64,000 bases of DNA. Origin: Gonapodya prolifera JEL478. Its lineage: Eukaryota; Monoblepharomycota; Monoblepharidomycetes; Monoblepharidales; Gonapodyaceae. The stretch lies in NCBI GenBank assembly GCA_001574975.1, contig KQ965805.1, positions 124,001 to 188,000 on the forward strand. The letters are read 5' to 3'. The notes below the pieces were generated by a model. That model saw only the letters and a list, made by a program, of their open reading frames with translations, was not told the DNA's origin and ran no database searches. Made by a program: the position numbers and the translations under genes. Below, one piece after another: positions 11,265 to 23,435 of this stretch. The stretch's first letter is position 1, and each line of letters starts with the position of its first letter.

Positions 11265-12487
11265 ATGGCGGAACCCCACTCGCGAAACACTGTGATTCTC
11301 AAATCCATCCACGAACTACACGAGAACTCGATCGATGAGCTCGATGGCGCTCTCGAGAAGCTGAAGGAGGCGCTGCTGTTGAAAGCCAGAGCGGCTCCAG
11401 GAAAACGGTCTATGGGGCTTGTGGAGCACTCTCGTACGGAAGAAGATGTTGGAAACTCTACACTGGTGGAGCAGGCGGCTTCCCTCCAGCTTGACCCATC
11501 TCAACAAGGTTTGAACTTCAATGGCGCCGGTTTCAGGGAAGACTCCCCCAACCGTCACCGTATCAGTACGTCAGCTTCTGCCTCGTGGCTCAGTGCTGAA
11601 GATGCACCTCATGAAAGTCGAAAACGAGAGGATGTGACAGACCCACCGTTCGGGGATGTTTTGAATATGGATAATAATGTTCCAACGGTGGAAGTCTCGG
11701 AAGGCGACCTCACCGAAGACTTTCTTCCCACCTGGGACAGTAGTCTTGTCGTTCCCGGAACTGGAGTTTATTCAACAGAACGTGGGAGATCCCGGGGTGA
11801 GTGTGGTTGCCAGCACCAGATTCCGAACTTATCAATCACTCACCGTCCAATACCTATGAAGAAGCATCCGCTTTAAATTCTGCTAGCAATACTCCCTTGC
11901 GAGTGCGTCGAACCTCCGAGCTGCTTTCCAGAAATGCCGAAAACAGTTCGGCTCGTCGACCAAATCCTAATTCCGCGCCCAAACAAAGCACGAAAATCTT
12001 ACGTACCCATGCAGCCCTCGCCAAAGCCAAAGGAGGCAGTCGCGGTGATTCCGGGTTCTACTCTGCAGAAGCGTCTGCAGCATCTCGCCCTTCATCTCCA
12101 CCTCTTGCATCGACCAGCCAACCGCATCGGTCTGAGAATTTCACTGCACCGAATAGACTGGCCCTTGCGGACCCATCCGTACACCACGAGCTTCTGTCGA
12201 TCATCGACGCACAGCTGGGTGTCGCGGCGCACGCTCTCTCGCTCATTCGGGGCGAGCGGGAGCGAAAGACAAAGTCAAAGGTGGAGCGGCGGGTGCGTGC
12301 CGCGCGAGTGGAAGCGGACGAGCTGAAGAGGGATTTGTGGGAGCTTAAAGTTTCGGAAGCGTTGAACCAGGAGGCGGGGACAGGCGTTGGAGCTGCTACG
12401 TCTCACAGTCATTGGAAATGTGACGGAAAATGTGAATGGATGAGTAAAGTTCACGGACCGTCAGCAAGCGGAAATTTAGTTGCTTAA
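11265..12487 (+). CDS. Uncharacterised 385-aa protein with C-terminal coiled coil
   Basis: Two exons (11265-11796 and 11862-12487) join in frame across a 65-nt intron (donor gtgagt, acceptor gaag). The N-terminus holds an amphipathic helix (HELHENSIDELDGALEKLKE). A Ser/Thr/Asn-rich, probably disordered middle follows. Near the C-terminus lies a helical basic stretch (LLSIIDAQLGVAAHALSLI, then RGERERKTKSKVERRVRAAR). The end contains WKCDGKCEWM with two cysteines. I do not recognise the family. The 500 bp upstream (10,750-11,264) contains open frames on both strands that could be additional 5' exons of this gene or of the minus-strand CCDC138-like gene; I could not resolve them. Confidence 0.6.
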
Positions 12488-13015
12488 TCCACCTGCTATC
12501 GAATTTTTTCAGTGATTTGTGTATTATAGCGAGTATTTTTACATACAAAGAATGTGTCAGTAGGTGCCAGGGAAAAAGGGATGGCTGAGCTGCGGCGTTG
12601 GCACAAAGCGCACTTGTTTGACGAATTTCGCTTCAATCCTCTCGAATCCACCCCATCAAGTCTCGCACGGGACCCATCAGTGTCGCTCCGTCGCTTCTGT
12701 GTGTTGTCTGCGTCGTGTCGCCAGCAAATCGAGTTTGGACCCGGGTGAGTGGGATGCAATTGGGGACGCTCAACAAACGATGGCAGGGCGTCGAAAAGTC
12801 GGTGAAGCTCGTTTACTCATGCCTGCTTGCGTTCGTGTAGTGCTTTTGTGGTCGCTTCATCCTTCTTGCTCTTTCGACCTGCGGGCGCTCCGACTCAGTC
12901 GAGTTCCAGACATCCCAATTAATTCACCTCTCTCTCTTGCCTTGTAAGTCGTCATGTACTCAACTCTTGGTACTCACAGTCTTGCTCAATTCTCGCCACA
13001 CTTCCGCTTCCAGCA
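12488..13015. other. Intergenic, no supported gene
   Basis: Only short overlapping open frames on both strands with no family signal. It separates two (+) genes, and the right half is the likely promoter of the gene starting at 13,016. Confidence 0.5.
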
Positions 13016-14443
13016 ATGGAGTCACCTTGCCGCAGCAAGAACGCCGCTTCAACCACCGAGTGCTCAATGGCTTTCCACATGCGTCTGATTGAAAACCTTT
13101 CCAACCAAGTGCTCTCCCTTGCGGATTCACGCACTCCTTCGCCGTTCCTTGCAATGGCGATTGACCGCCTGTGTGCACTTGCGGGCACACGCGACTTTCT
13201 GTGCCCGTACGGGAAGTTGAGCTCTTACTTGGAGGCTCTGACCAAGAAGATGGCTGTGTGGCGAGCGAAAACAGAACACGACGCTGTTGTGGAAGATTGT
13301 CTGATGGCGGAGTATTTGGACCTGGCCGCACTTCAGAATGATGGGATTTGCTGTGATTCATCTCCGAACATTGATGACGATCTGTTCAGCGGTTATGTTT
13401 CACTGCCAGGCCTGGATAGCGAGGATGATACTCCGATATTCGTTGACCCTGGTCTACTTGAAGAATGGGGTCTCCTTTGTGGAGTGAAGCGACGGTGGAG
13501 ATCCATGCATCCGGAAAGGAAGTTTTCGACCTTTATTTCTTTCAGCAACGAGCCCGATCCTTCAGAAACGCTCTTACACCCGTTCACGCCGATTTTCACG
13601 TCGTACGAAGACCCACACTTCTTCGGAAGAGACACCGAAAATTGGGGCCGAGACCCGGTTACTGGATTGTTCCGAAAGAAGAAACCTACTGCCATATCCT
13701 CAGTCCTGGGCTACTCGCATTGGGAAAAACACAGCACCTGGACAACGTGGCGTTCGACACAAGTCGTACTTCCGGACAATGAAGTTTTCGCTCCCGCTGC
13801 ATTCGAGCAGTCTTCGTATGTCTTCAGCGACTCCCCACCTCCGATGCCTGCCAATGGCTTCGAATGGGACTCGGCGCTGCTGGAGAGCTCCGAATACCTC
13901 GAACCGATCGCACAAACAATGCCAGTGGTAACGCCTGATCCCATCCCTCAACCGGCATGCGCAGATACCCCAATGAAGGACGTCAGTGCTGTTGTTGACG
14001 ACATGTCGGCCTTCCTCCCCCCACCCATTCTCCCTCGCGCCCAAACACCCGTCATAATGAACACGCCCAAGATTATGTCGACCACGACCTCAAACCGCAG
14101 CAGCACGCCTGAATTCAACCGGGAGCTCTCCGGAACTCCGCCACCATCACGCCCCCAGCTCGTACTCCGACTTCGACGAAAGAACCCCAAAGCCAGGCTC
14201 TCCATCGTGACTCCGGGATCGCAGAAAGTTTCTGATCGGATGAGCCTACCCACGCCGACATCGCCGTCGCCGAATCGCCCCTCGGTGACGTCGACTCCTT
14301 TCTCGTTCACCGACACGCCGACGAAAGGCTACATGCCTCCCACTCCCGTCTCACCGTGCCCTAGCGGATCGTTCGCACACTCAGATTCGGCCGTGTTCAT
14401 GGCGCAATCTTCGGATCTCGTTTCCCACGTCGTGGCTTGCTGA
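13016..14443 (+). CDS. Uncharacterised single-exon protein, 475 aa
   Basis: A long unbroken frame from ATG 13,016 to a TGA ending at 14,443. The first ~290 residues look globular, with aromatic-rich segments such as YEDPHFFGRDTENWGRDP and SYVFSDSPPPMPANGFEW. The rest (about 290-475) is Pro/Ser/Thr-rich and probably disordered, with repeated TP/SP motifs (PTPTSPSPNRPS, TPTKGYMPPTPVSP) that could be phosphorylation sites. A basic patch LVLRLRRKNPKAR lies at about residue 385. No signal peptide or membrane segment is evident. I do not recognise a domain. It is convergent with the minus-strand gene ending at 14,686. Confidence 0.7.
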   Translation: MESPCRSKNAASTTECSMAFHMRLIENLSNQVLSLADSRTPSPFLAMAIDRLCALAGTRDFLCPYGKLSSYLEALTKKMAVWRAKTEHDAVVEDCLMAEYLDLAALQNDGICCDSSPNIDDDLFSGYVSLPGLDSEDDTPIFVDPGLLEEWGLLCGVKRRWRSMHPERKFSTFISFSNEPDPSETLLHPFTPIFTSYEDPHFFGRDTENWGRDPVTGLFRKKKPTAISSVLGYSHWEKHSTWTTWRSTQVVLPDNEVFAPAAFEQSSYVFSDSPPPMPANGFEWDSALLESSEYLEPIAQTMPVVTPDPIPQPACADTPMKDVSAVVDDMSAFLPPPILPRAQTPVIMNTPKIMSTTTSNRSSTPEFNRELSGTPPPSRPQLVLRLRRKNPKARLSIVTPGSQKVSDRMSLPTPTSPSPNRPSVTSTPFSFTDTPTKGYMPPTPVSPCPSGSFAHSDSAVFMAQSSDLVSHVVAC

Positions 14444-14685
14444 AGCAAAGCGATTTCTTTTGCAGACAACAACAATTTTGTCCATTTCTATCCTTTTGAT
14501 TCACTCAGCGTTTCCCCCTAGTAACACTATACCCTTTTGACGGTGCAAGGGAGAGTCGAAAGGTTTTGGATGGTTCACGGAGTCAAAAGTGGACCGACAG
14601 TTTGTAATTTATTGACCCTAGATAAGAGACCTTTTTAGAAAACGTCATTGTATATTATTCAGTGTGGGAGCTGGATTCCTCATAT

Positions 14686-16558
14686 CTAATATAATCTTGT
14701 ATCACTATTCAGAACATGTGATCCGGCAGCCCTCACCGAATCTTCATCGGTTCGCGCGGCGCTCATTTCGGTCATTGGAGATGCTTGGAAGAAGCGAACA
14801 ATCTCGTCAGCTCGGGAGGAGTCTATCGCGACGTCCGTAATTTGTTTCTTGCTTGCTCTCGACATGTTTTTTATGGTTCCGAACCCTTCTTGAAGGAAGA
14901 AGCACTCTTTGGATGATGCAAGTCATGCCTTTATTAGATCAGTATAGAAGACAGATAAAAGGTTTCCCATCCTCACCAGCGTCGTGAAGCGGCCTACTCA
15001 AATCACCAGAGAGGAGCGAAAGAAGATCTAACGACCCCGAAGCGTCTTGGTACGGGGAGACGAGATAAGCAGATGCCGCCTGCGGGAGCGTTACATAAGC
15101 AATTTGTTATGTAGTGACTTTGGTTGGGAGCTCAACATGATCACACGTACGGCTCGCAGATCCACGGATGAGCTTTGTCGTGAGGACGATGACAGAATTC
15201 CATCAATGAACTCGACACCTTCAGCCGCAGAGTGGACTGGAATAATGTTGGGTAGATTGGGGAGGTTGGAAGCAAGACTGTTGCAGTGACGCATGTCCAA
15301 CGGCAATAAGGTGCGAATAGTAAAACATGACATGCTGTCTTTGGGACAGCTAAACTTACCTGTACTGACTCGCGTTAAAGTGCGATGCACTTCCAAACTC
15401 GGTGACGCCCAAGATATACGCTACTGGATCGATCTTTCTTGACTTTGCAAAAGTGTCTCGATATTTTGAGATTCTGGATTGTCGAGATCGATCATTGTGC
15501 TGGATAAGAAATGAAACTCGTAAGAAATTATGGTGCAGCGCACCTTTCAGCAAATGAGCTCGCTTCGGAGCTCGATGTTGCTAGTCTCGTCATGTCCGCG
15601 ATGAAGAATGAGAGATTAAGGGAAGGAATTGAAAGATCCTGTCGATGCAATAGTGGTGAATGGTTCCCAATCATCAAGTATCATGGGATTTACTTACAGC
15701 TGATGATGAATAGTCAGATCTCTCGCCTTCTACTCGTATGTGGGAGACGGGAGATTATGGACTATTACGTCACCTCGCATTATCCCGACGAAAGAACTTA
15801 CCACGGTCAACGTGGTATGTTTTAGGCTTCCCTTCGAGAACGCGAATCATTTCTTTGAGAACAACCTCAGCGTTAGAGTCGGTCATCGCCATCTTCGGTC
15901 TGGCACTCTGGAGAACAGCAAATGGCAGGCGTGCAGGAGGTTGGTCCATATCTTCGTCTGCTGTGAGATCAATTTCCATCGGAGCGGATTGATCCTTGCC
16001 GGGAACTTCGTGTCCGTAAGTGGCGTCAACGCTCGTTGGGGGTTCTCCCTGTCTTACTCCAAAGTCCATTTGGGGGTCGGGCTCGGAAAGAACGATTGCA
16101 TCCGACGGAGGGAAAGTCGACAGATGGAAGTCCCCATTGTTCGGTAAAGTCTCGCCCGCATTTTCTGAGTGTCGGTCCAGGAAAAGTTTCTCATCATCCT
16201 CTTTGCCTTTCACGTCCGTCACTTTGCCGTGATGATCAAAGTTGCAAGAACCCTCGAAAAAAGTGCTGAGTGAACCTGTTCCACGACGATCCATTGGCGG
16301 GCGTGGCTGCCACGAGTCTCCAGGTCGTCGGCTAGCGTCAGGGTTCCATGAGGGCCTGTCTGCGAAGTACAGCCAGTTCCGGTTTGGCGCGGGGTTGGGA
16401 GCGACCCGTCGAGAAAATTGAGAGAGAGGCTTTTTCTTCTTCTGGCGGTGGGACTGGGGAAGCGCGTACATGGTGGGAATGGTCCAGAAATTCGGAGGAT
16501 GACAGGGGAGCTGGGGATGTGAAAGGGCATGGTGACTGACACTAAACACCGACGTCAT
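14686..16558 (-). CDS. Uncharacterised multi-exon protein
   Basis: The large first exon (to about 15,810) begins in frame with possible ATGs near 16,558 or 16,471 and encodes a disordered, charged region with an acidic patch (MEIDLTADEDMDQPP) and the segment EMIRVLEGKPKTYHV. Downstream coding pieces can be chained: SRISKYRDTFAKSRKIDPVA and ILGVTEFGSASHFNASQY, then LASNLPNLPNIIPVHSAAEG joined through a GTACGT donor to AASAYLVSPYQDASGSLDLL, and a last exon with FFLQEGFGTIKNMSRASKKQ and stop TAG at 14,686. The middle exons between 15,500 and 15,830 are not fully solved. No domain was recognised; the ordered C-terminal half may be the conserved part. Confidence 0.5.
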
Positions 16559-16960
16559 TCACCACGATGAAGAATATCCATTACACTTCTTCAAACCTGT
16601 GAAACCATTTACATACTTCCAAGCGACCAATATTCTGCAACAATGTACATCAGAAGCACCGACAAACTAGCTGTGTTGGTCCACCGACTACGGCGATCTT
16701 TGCTCTTTTGCTGGTTCCATGTTACGGTCCCCAGTGAACTCTGAAGGGTGCAGTCACGAGGTCACGTGGTTAGTTGCCCTTCCGTGTCCACGATCCGCTT
16801 ACCCCGTCACTCAGCTGCTTTTCCGGACTGACAAATACTCCACGAGCACATCATAAGAAATAGGAGACGTTCCAGGTAAATTAAGTCATAAATAGCCCTC
16901 CCTCTCGAGATCGCTTGAAACATTCACAACGCCAGCTATCTCCCCCCACACTCGATCATT
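16559..16960. other. Divergent intergenic region
   Basis: Lies between the minus-strand gene starting near 16,558 and ureD (+). It contains no supported coding sequence and probably holds two promoters; I saw no clear conserved element beyond AT-rich patches. Confidence 0.4.
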
Positions 16961-16968
16961 CCTTCCCA

Positions 16969-17820
16969 ATGCCATCCATCGCATTCAACCCCACCATTTC
17001 AGTACCACCGGGTCACGGAAGGCTCAGAACTCAACGGAATCGGAGCGGTGGACGATGCGCAATTCCAGAGTGCGCAGGAGCTTATCCTCTCAAACTCTCG
17101 CCCGTTGACCAACGAGCATTCGAAAAAGCGATTCCTGTGCGTTCGACAATGGGGGCGAAAAGGACTCAAAGAAGGCTGCAGTTGCAGTCGACTCGGCGCT
17201 GGTGTACGTCCTCACATACGGGGGTGGAGTCGTAAGCGGGGATGCTGTTAGCCTCGACGTCGAAGTGGGCAACGGAACAGGGCTCGTGCTCCTGAGCCAG
17301 GGCTCCACGAAAATATTCAAGCGGAGGAGGGATACGACGACAATCTTTCTGAAGTGGCGTGGTGGAAATCGACTGCAAAGTGAACCCGGGAGGCGTACTT
17401 GTTGTCGGAATGGACCCTGTTGCACCTTTCGCTGGAAGTTTGTTTCGCCAGCACTTTATAATCACCATGGCCGATCACACGTCGGGTGTCCTGGCTATCG
17501 ACTGGGTCACATCCGGAAGGGGACACGGGGGAACGGTGTGCGTTCAACGGCTATGAAAGCAAGGCTGAGCTTTGGCTTGGCGAAACATCGTCTTTGTGGT
17601 GCCGGGAGTTCCTGGTCCTGGGCGACGAATCGACCAAGAAATCCTCCTGTGGGCGGTCCAGCCGACATCCTTTTCGACTCGCCTCGGGTTCGATTTGTTC
17701 GAGTGCTTCGTGACCGTCATTATTGCGGGCGATCCTTACAAAGGAGTGTTGGCAGACGTCGAGGGGATGTGGAACGCCGTATTAGTATGCGGTGGTGGAG
17801 TCAAGGATCAGCGTGAACTT
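16969..17820 (+). pseudogene. ureD: Urease accessory protein UreD/UreH, frame broken
   Basis: UreD is a scaffold with UreF and UreG that delivers nickel to apo-urease. Family segments occur in order: PGHGRL, AGAYPLKL (family YPLKLL), YVLTYGGGVVSGDAVSLDV, LLSQGSTKIFKRR, GMDPVAPFAGSLFRQ, ADHTSGVLAIDWVTSGR, GERCAFNGYESKAELWLG. They lie in different frames. The first change is explained by a probable 35-nt intron at 17,137-17,171. The next, after KIFKRRR, needs one base. The third, at 17,527-17,531, is a run of five G where four would keep frame. The last, after ELWLGE, leads into an unclear C-terminus. So this is either a decayed gene or one damaged by assembly indels. It is the first of two urease accessory genes here. 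Confidence 0.8.
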
Positions 17821-18054
17821 TCGTGCGGGGGACTTTGCAAACTTGCATTTTGGCGTGTACAGCACTGCATTATTTCCACCATTCTAAACTTCAAATTGTA
17901 TGCCGTAAAAGAACTTTGCATTTCCTTTCGAAAAATCATGTATAGAGACGATTTTGCCACCTCGAGCCATCAGTCAATGTCCTTATCGACCACTTTGTAG
18001 GTATCTAGAGTAAAAGTAGCGCTCGATGAGCAGGCCAAAATACTCGATTGTTAC

Positions 18055-18349
18055 TCAGAGACCAAGCAAGGCTTCTCTGAACTCACGTTTCTCCAACATG
18101 TCGTCAAGCTTTTCTCGTATTACTTCAACCCACTCCTCGCTCACGAATAGATGCCGAGTCCCGAGCTCCGAGTCGATGATGAACCGCGCGCCTTCTTGCT
18201 CTTGAATCTTGAGGATCATTTCGCGCACGGCTGGTTCACTGGCCGTTGTGGAATGCGGAAGTCGAGGTTAAGCGGGGGTTTGTGGAGCAAAGGGAAAGCA
18301 GCGGAGCATACCATTCGATGAGCACTCCGTGAACGTGATTTACTGGCAT
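18055..18349 (-). CDS. TFB5: TFIIH subunit TFB5 (GTF2H5/TTDA)
   Basis: Smallest subunit of TFIIH; stabilises the complex for transcription and nucleotide excision repair. Two exons, 18349-18312 and 18238-18055, give 73 aa, close to the 71-72 aa of human and yeast proteins. Exon 1 encodes MPVNHVHGVLIEC (human MVNVLKGVLIEC), with the intron inside the Cys codon. Exon 2 encodes PAVREMILKIQEQ, GARFIIDSELGTRHLFV and VIREKLDDMLEK, matching the DDTHxFV and C-terminal helix of the family. It fits between ureD and AP-3 delta and is too small to stand out as an open frame. Confidence 0.9.
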
Positions 18350-18556
18350 CCTCTGCGATTCGGTATGATTCCCAACGAAGTGACCACAAAATCGAGTCCA
18401 ACAACCGACTATTCAGCCGAGGCGCTATTACCATCCACCGCAATCCCCGCGACACGCCTACCGCTCTTCGCTTCGGGTGGATACCTCCTCAGTTTTCGTT
18501 TTCATTTCTCTTCCGGCTTGGCGCCGCCTTCCAGTCGCCCCGTCCTAAAGTGCACC

Positions 18557-21500
18557 ATGTTTGAAAAGTCCCTTGCCGACGTTATACGAGGCATCCGCGC
18601 GAATAAGAACAAGGAGCATGATTTCATTACCAGTAGCCTCAATGAGGCGCGAAATGAGATCAAGAGGGAGGACATGGACGTGAAGGCGAAAGCGCTTCAG
18701 AAAGTGCTCTATGTGAGAGAGAGCGAGAATGCGACGTGTACCCGTTCTATTTCTTGGGTTTCTGATACGCTTAATAGCTTTCTATGCTCGGCTATGAGAT
18801 GACATGGGCGTCGTTCCATGTGGTGGAAGTAATGTCGGCTTCAAAGTTCCAACACAAGAGGCTTGGATACCTTGCTGCCGCGTCTTCTCTCCAACCTGAC
18901 AGCGAGGTCCTACTTCTTTGTGTGAATCTCATCAAGAAGGTGCTGTTGGCTAGAGCTTTCGGAGCCGTTATGCCCGAGTTGACGCTGTTGAAAAAAGGAC
19001 CTCGCTTCAAACTCCCCCTACGACGTTTCCCTCGCTCTCTCCGGTCTGGCTGCAATCATCAACACGGATCTCGCTCGATCCTTGCTTCCAGACTTGATGG
19101 CGATGATGAATCACTCACGACCATACGTCCGAAAACGAGTCACGTTGCTCATGTACAAGGTGTTCCTCAAGTATCCAGACTCCTTAAAACAAGCATTTCC
19201 CAGACTTCGTGAAAAGTTGGAGGACGAGGATTCGGGTGAGGACTCGTACAGCGCAATGAAGATGGTTGGTGGTGTATCACAGTCTTCACCATTTCATAAT
19301 ATTCGTCAGGTGTCGTTTCGGCTGCCGTGAACGTAGTGTGCGAGTTGGCCAACACGAATCCGAAGAATTACATTCTTCTCGCCCCGCAATTGTATACTAT
19401 TTTAACTACAAGCTCGAATAACTGGATGGTAGGTTTCCCGAACTACTGCATCGGACCAGTTAAGTTCTCTGAACAGCTTCTCAATCACAGCTCATCAAAA
19501 TTGTCAAATTGGTGAGGACTTTTTATGCAATTACCATAATCGATGCACAGTGCTTACTGCCGCGTTCGCTCACAAGTTCGGTCTCTTGACTCCCGAAGAA
19601 CCTCGCCTGGCGCGAAAACTCGTGGGGCCTCTCACAAATTTGATCAACTCAACACGAGCAATGTCATTGCTTTACGAATGCATTGATACTGTATTCACTG
19701 GAGGTTTTCTCAGTCCGGAGGTTGTGGGAACATTGGGCAACGAAGTGAATCAACTCGCTACTTTGTGTGTAACGAAATTGAGAGGATTTGTGGAGGACCA
19801 AGATCCGAACTGTGAGTGTCTGCCCGGCGTTTGGACTTGAGTTTGCGACTGTTTGACACACTCGAAAATCCTCAGTGAAGTACCTGGGTCTTTTCCTTTT
19901 ATTGAAACTGTTGCCTGTCAATCCCAAGGCAGTTTCAGAGTATCGTGAGACAATACTTGGATGTCTGGACGATCCCGATGTCAGCATCCGGCTGAGGGCT
20001 CTTGAAATCGTTACGAATATCGTGAGTTGTTTCAAAAAATATGTGCATTTGCCGATTTGAACTAAAGTTGTGTAATTCTACGTCGATCAGGTGACCCAAA
20101 AGAACATACAAGATCTTGTCCGTCGTCTTCTAGTTCATTTGATGCCACGCGCACCGACTAATCACAAGCCTGTAGCAGCCGGAAAGATCCGTCCCCCTCC
20201 CGTACTTGACGCCAATTACCGTATGGAAGTAGTACGGAGGATTTTGCATCTGTGCACCCAGGAAAGCTACGAGATGGTGACGGATTTCGAGTGGTATGCC
20301 GACGTTTTGGTGGACTTGGTCAGGTTCTCTGGCGTCTCGGTCGGCGAAGATTTGGCGGAGAAGTTGGTGGATTTGGCCGTCAGAGTCAAAGGGGTCCGAG
20401 GGTACTTGGTCGGAACAATGGTGGGGCCTCATTAACGCGCCATTCGAAACATGACAAACGACTCACTTGCAACATTTGCCAGAGCAATCTCTTGACTGAT
20501 ACAAAACTCTTCGAAAGTTATGGATCTGCAGCTTCTAATCTCCCTGTGCTACGTGCTGCCGCCTGGATTTGTGGAGAATACCCATCGTTTTTGACTTCGC
20601 CTGAAGAAACCCTGCTAGCTCTGTGTAGCCCCATCAACATCAATGCTTTGACCCCCATTACAAAGCAACTCTACTTGCAGGCAGGATTGAAGGTGTTTTG
20701 TTTCTGGGCCGGCGGTCTTCATTCGCGTTCGATCACTGTTGGGAACTGGGATCGGGTCATTGTTTCTCTGCGAAATGGGTTGAAACAATGGGAAAGTGCG
20801 ACGGAAGAGCTCGAGGCATGCGAAAGAGTAAGTAGCATGTGTTCGTGATCCCTGAAAAACATCAACCAATTGACGTTATTTTCCCGGATAGCTTGCCATA
20901 TTCCATGCGATTGTGGATGTCGTTTCTCCAGCTCCAATAGCTGCTCCCGCAGAATCTATCTTCCAACCGTCACCCATTCTCGGAGTCTTGCCGATCCTCA
21001 CAGCTGGAGAGCTCAACCCAGTGGCGCGAAATGCCCAGCGTCGAGTTCCTATTCCCGAGGGTCTCTCACTTGATCAGCCTATCGTGGAGCGTCCGAAGGC
21101 CCAGCTTGGAGCCGACTCTTTACTCGTGGATTTTGACTCAGACCTGCACGAAATCGGAGCGACGAGGAAAGGAAAAGCCGGGAAAGGTCGGAAGATTAAG
21201 GTCAAAACGGAAAAGGAGGAAAAACCAGAGCAACAAGCGGAGGTGAGTGGTTTTCGCAACGTTATTGGCATATCGCTCACTCACGTGTCCTAATGGATCA
21301 GCGAATCCGAGCAAGGGAGCTTCAGAGGAAAGCAGATCCCTTTTACATCGGCCCAGGTCAAAGTACTGGCGGTGCTAATGAGGGGACTGGAGGCTCTCCC
21401 CTGTCGCACGACGATCTAAGCCATATTCCTGTTGTTCAATTGGATATCGATATTCAAAACTTGGGCGCATTGAAGGTCGAGCGTAAGAGTAATAATTGAA

Positions 21501-22133
21501 GTAACGTCACTTGCATGGAATGCAAACTCACGTCAAACCTTCCCTATACAGCGAACCAACCACGTTCACTTGCCAGAGCGAAGTCTCGAAAGCCGAACGC
21601 CCAGAACCTTTCAAATGAACTACTAACTCCAGTACATGTTACTCGACAAGAAGAATCACCTGACGTCCCACAGGACGCGGCCCGGGAGGCCACATCCTCT
21701 CAAAAGAAGTCTAAGAAGAAGCTTACGACCGAACAAATGACGCTGGGTGGTGTCTCGCTGACGGAGGATGATTTGACGTTTCCTGATTCTTCGCAACGGC
21801 CTATCCGTGATGACAACGTTCAACCAGCTGCCCTCACGCAAAAAGCTTCGAGCCTAAAATCAAGTACAGCAGAAGGCATTGATTCTGGGGAGGGAGCCAA
21901 AATCAAGAAGAAGAAAGTGAGTGTTACGTTTTACACGAATATTGAAAACTGCTGGATTAATGAGTCGCCCTGATCTCATTTCGCAGAAAAAGACTCGTCT
22001 TGCCGTCATCGAGGACCCTATTGCAAGCAAACAAAGCACTGGTGGCGAGTACGAACGGATTTCGACACCGAGTTCGTCAGAGACACCCCTAACCGCAGAA
22101 GGGTCACCGAAACGACTTCCCCTATACCAGTAA
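18557..22133 (+). CDS. APL5: AP-3 adaptor complex delta subunit
   Basis: Large subunit of AP-3, which sorts cargo from Golgi/endosomes to the vacuole or lysosome. Many short introns. Coding order: FEKSLADVIRGIRANK at ATG 18,557, MLGYEMTWASFHVVEVMS, KRLGYLAAASSLQPDSEVLL, then after a ~60-nt intron VSLALSGLAAIINTDLARSL, PYVRKRVTLLMYKVFLKYP and FPRLREKLEDEDSG. Adaptin HEAT-type repeats follow (ANTNPKNYILLAPQLYTIL, HKFGLLTPEEPRLARKLVGP). The hinge after about 21,150 is basic and lysine-rich (GKAGKGRKIKVKTEKEEK), as in delta subunits. The last exon ends with GSPKRLPLYQ at 22,133. The frame seems intact, in contrast to several neighbours. Confidence 0.9.
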
Positions 22134-22419
22134 CCATTTAAAAGGGTGCCGATTTCTCGGTCAGATCCATATGGGGCGCAAGCTACTATCGTTGGATCAA
22201 TCACGATGTTAGATAGAATATTTTTGTAGCTGTCCATCTGAATGAACCGTTCTGCATATTTATTCGCCACAACCTCCGTTTGGGTATGTACAAAAATGGA
22301 GCCAATAATAATGGCCGAGGTATTCCCAACAACAACATATTGTCCGGATCCATACAAGAACGTCCAGTACAATGAAGTGACTAAATCACCAGCGCACTGT
22401 CCCGCAGACGCGATAGTGC

Positions 22420-23151
<732 letters not shown>

Positions 23152-23199
23152 CCCTCGTCCGCTGGGATGTGACGACAGAAACGAAGTGGCGGGATCCGG

Positions 23200-23200
23200 N
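23200..23200. other. Ambiguous base N
   Basis: Single N in the short spacer between the ARF gene start and the exportin-4 gene end. It marks an unresolved base or collapsed gap in the assembly. Confidence 0.95.
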
Positions 23201-23435
23201 ACTCAGCAAGAAATAGGGGGGATTGAGCGAGATTGAGCGAGAAAACGCAAGGGCGGGTGGTCGCTCGATGATTTCTCGCACGATTCCTCGATCTGGAGTC
23301 CGGTGACAGTTGGTGGCGGTGGATTGTGTTGTCTGGACCTCTTACCCTTTTTATCCGACAGGAGTTTGATATGTTCGTTCCAAAATTTATGCAGCTCAAT
23401 GGAATAACAATGTTGGAGTATATCTATGTCGCAAA

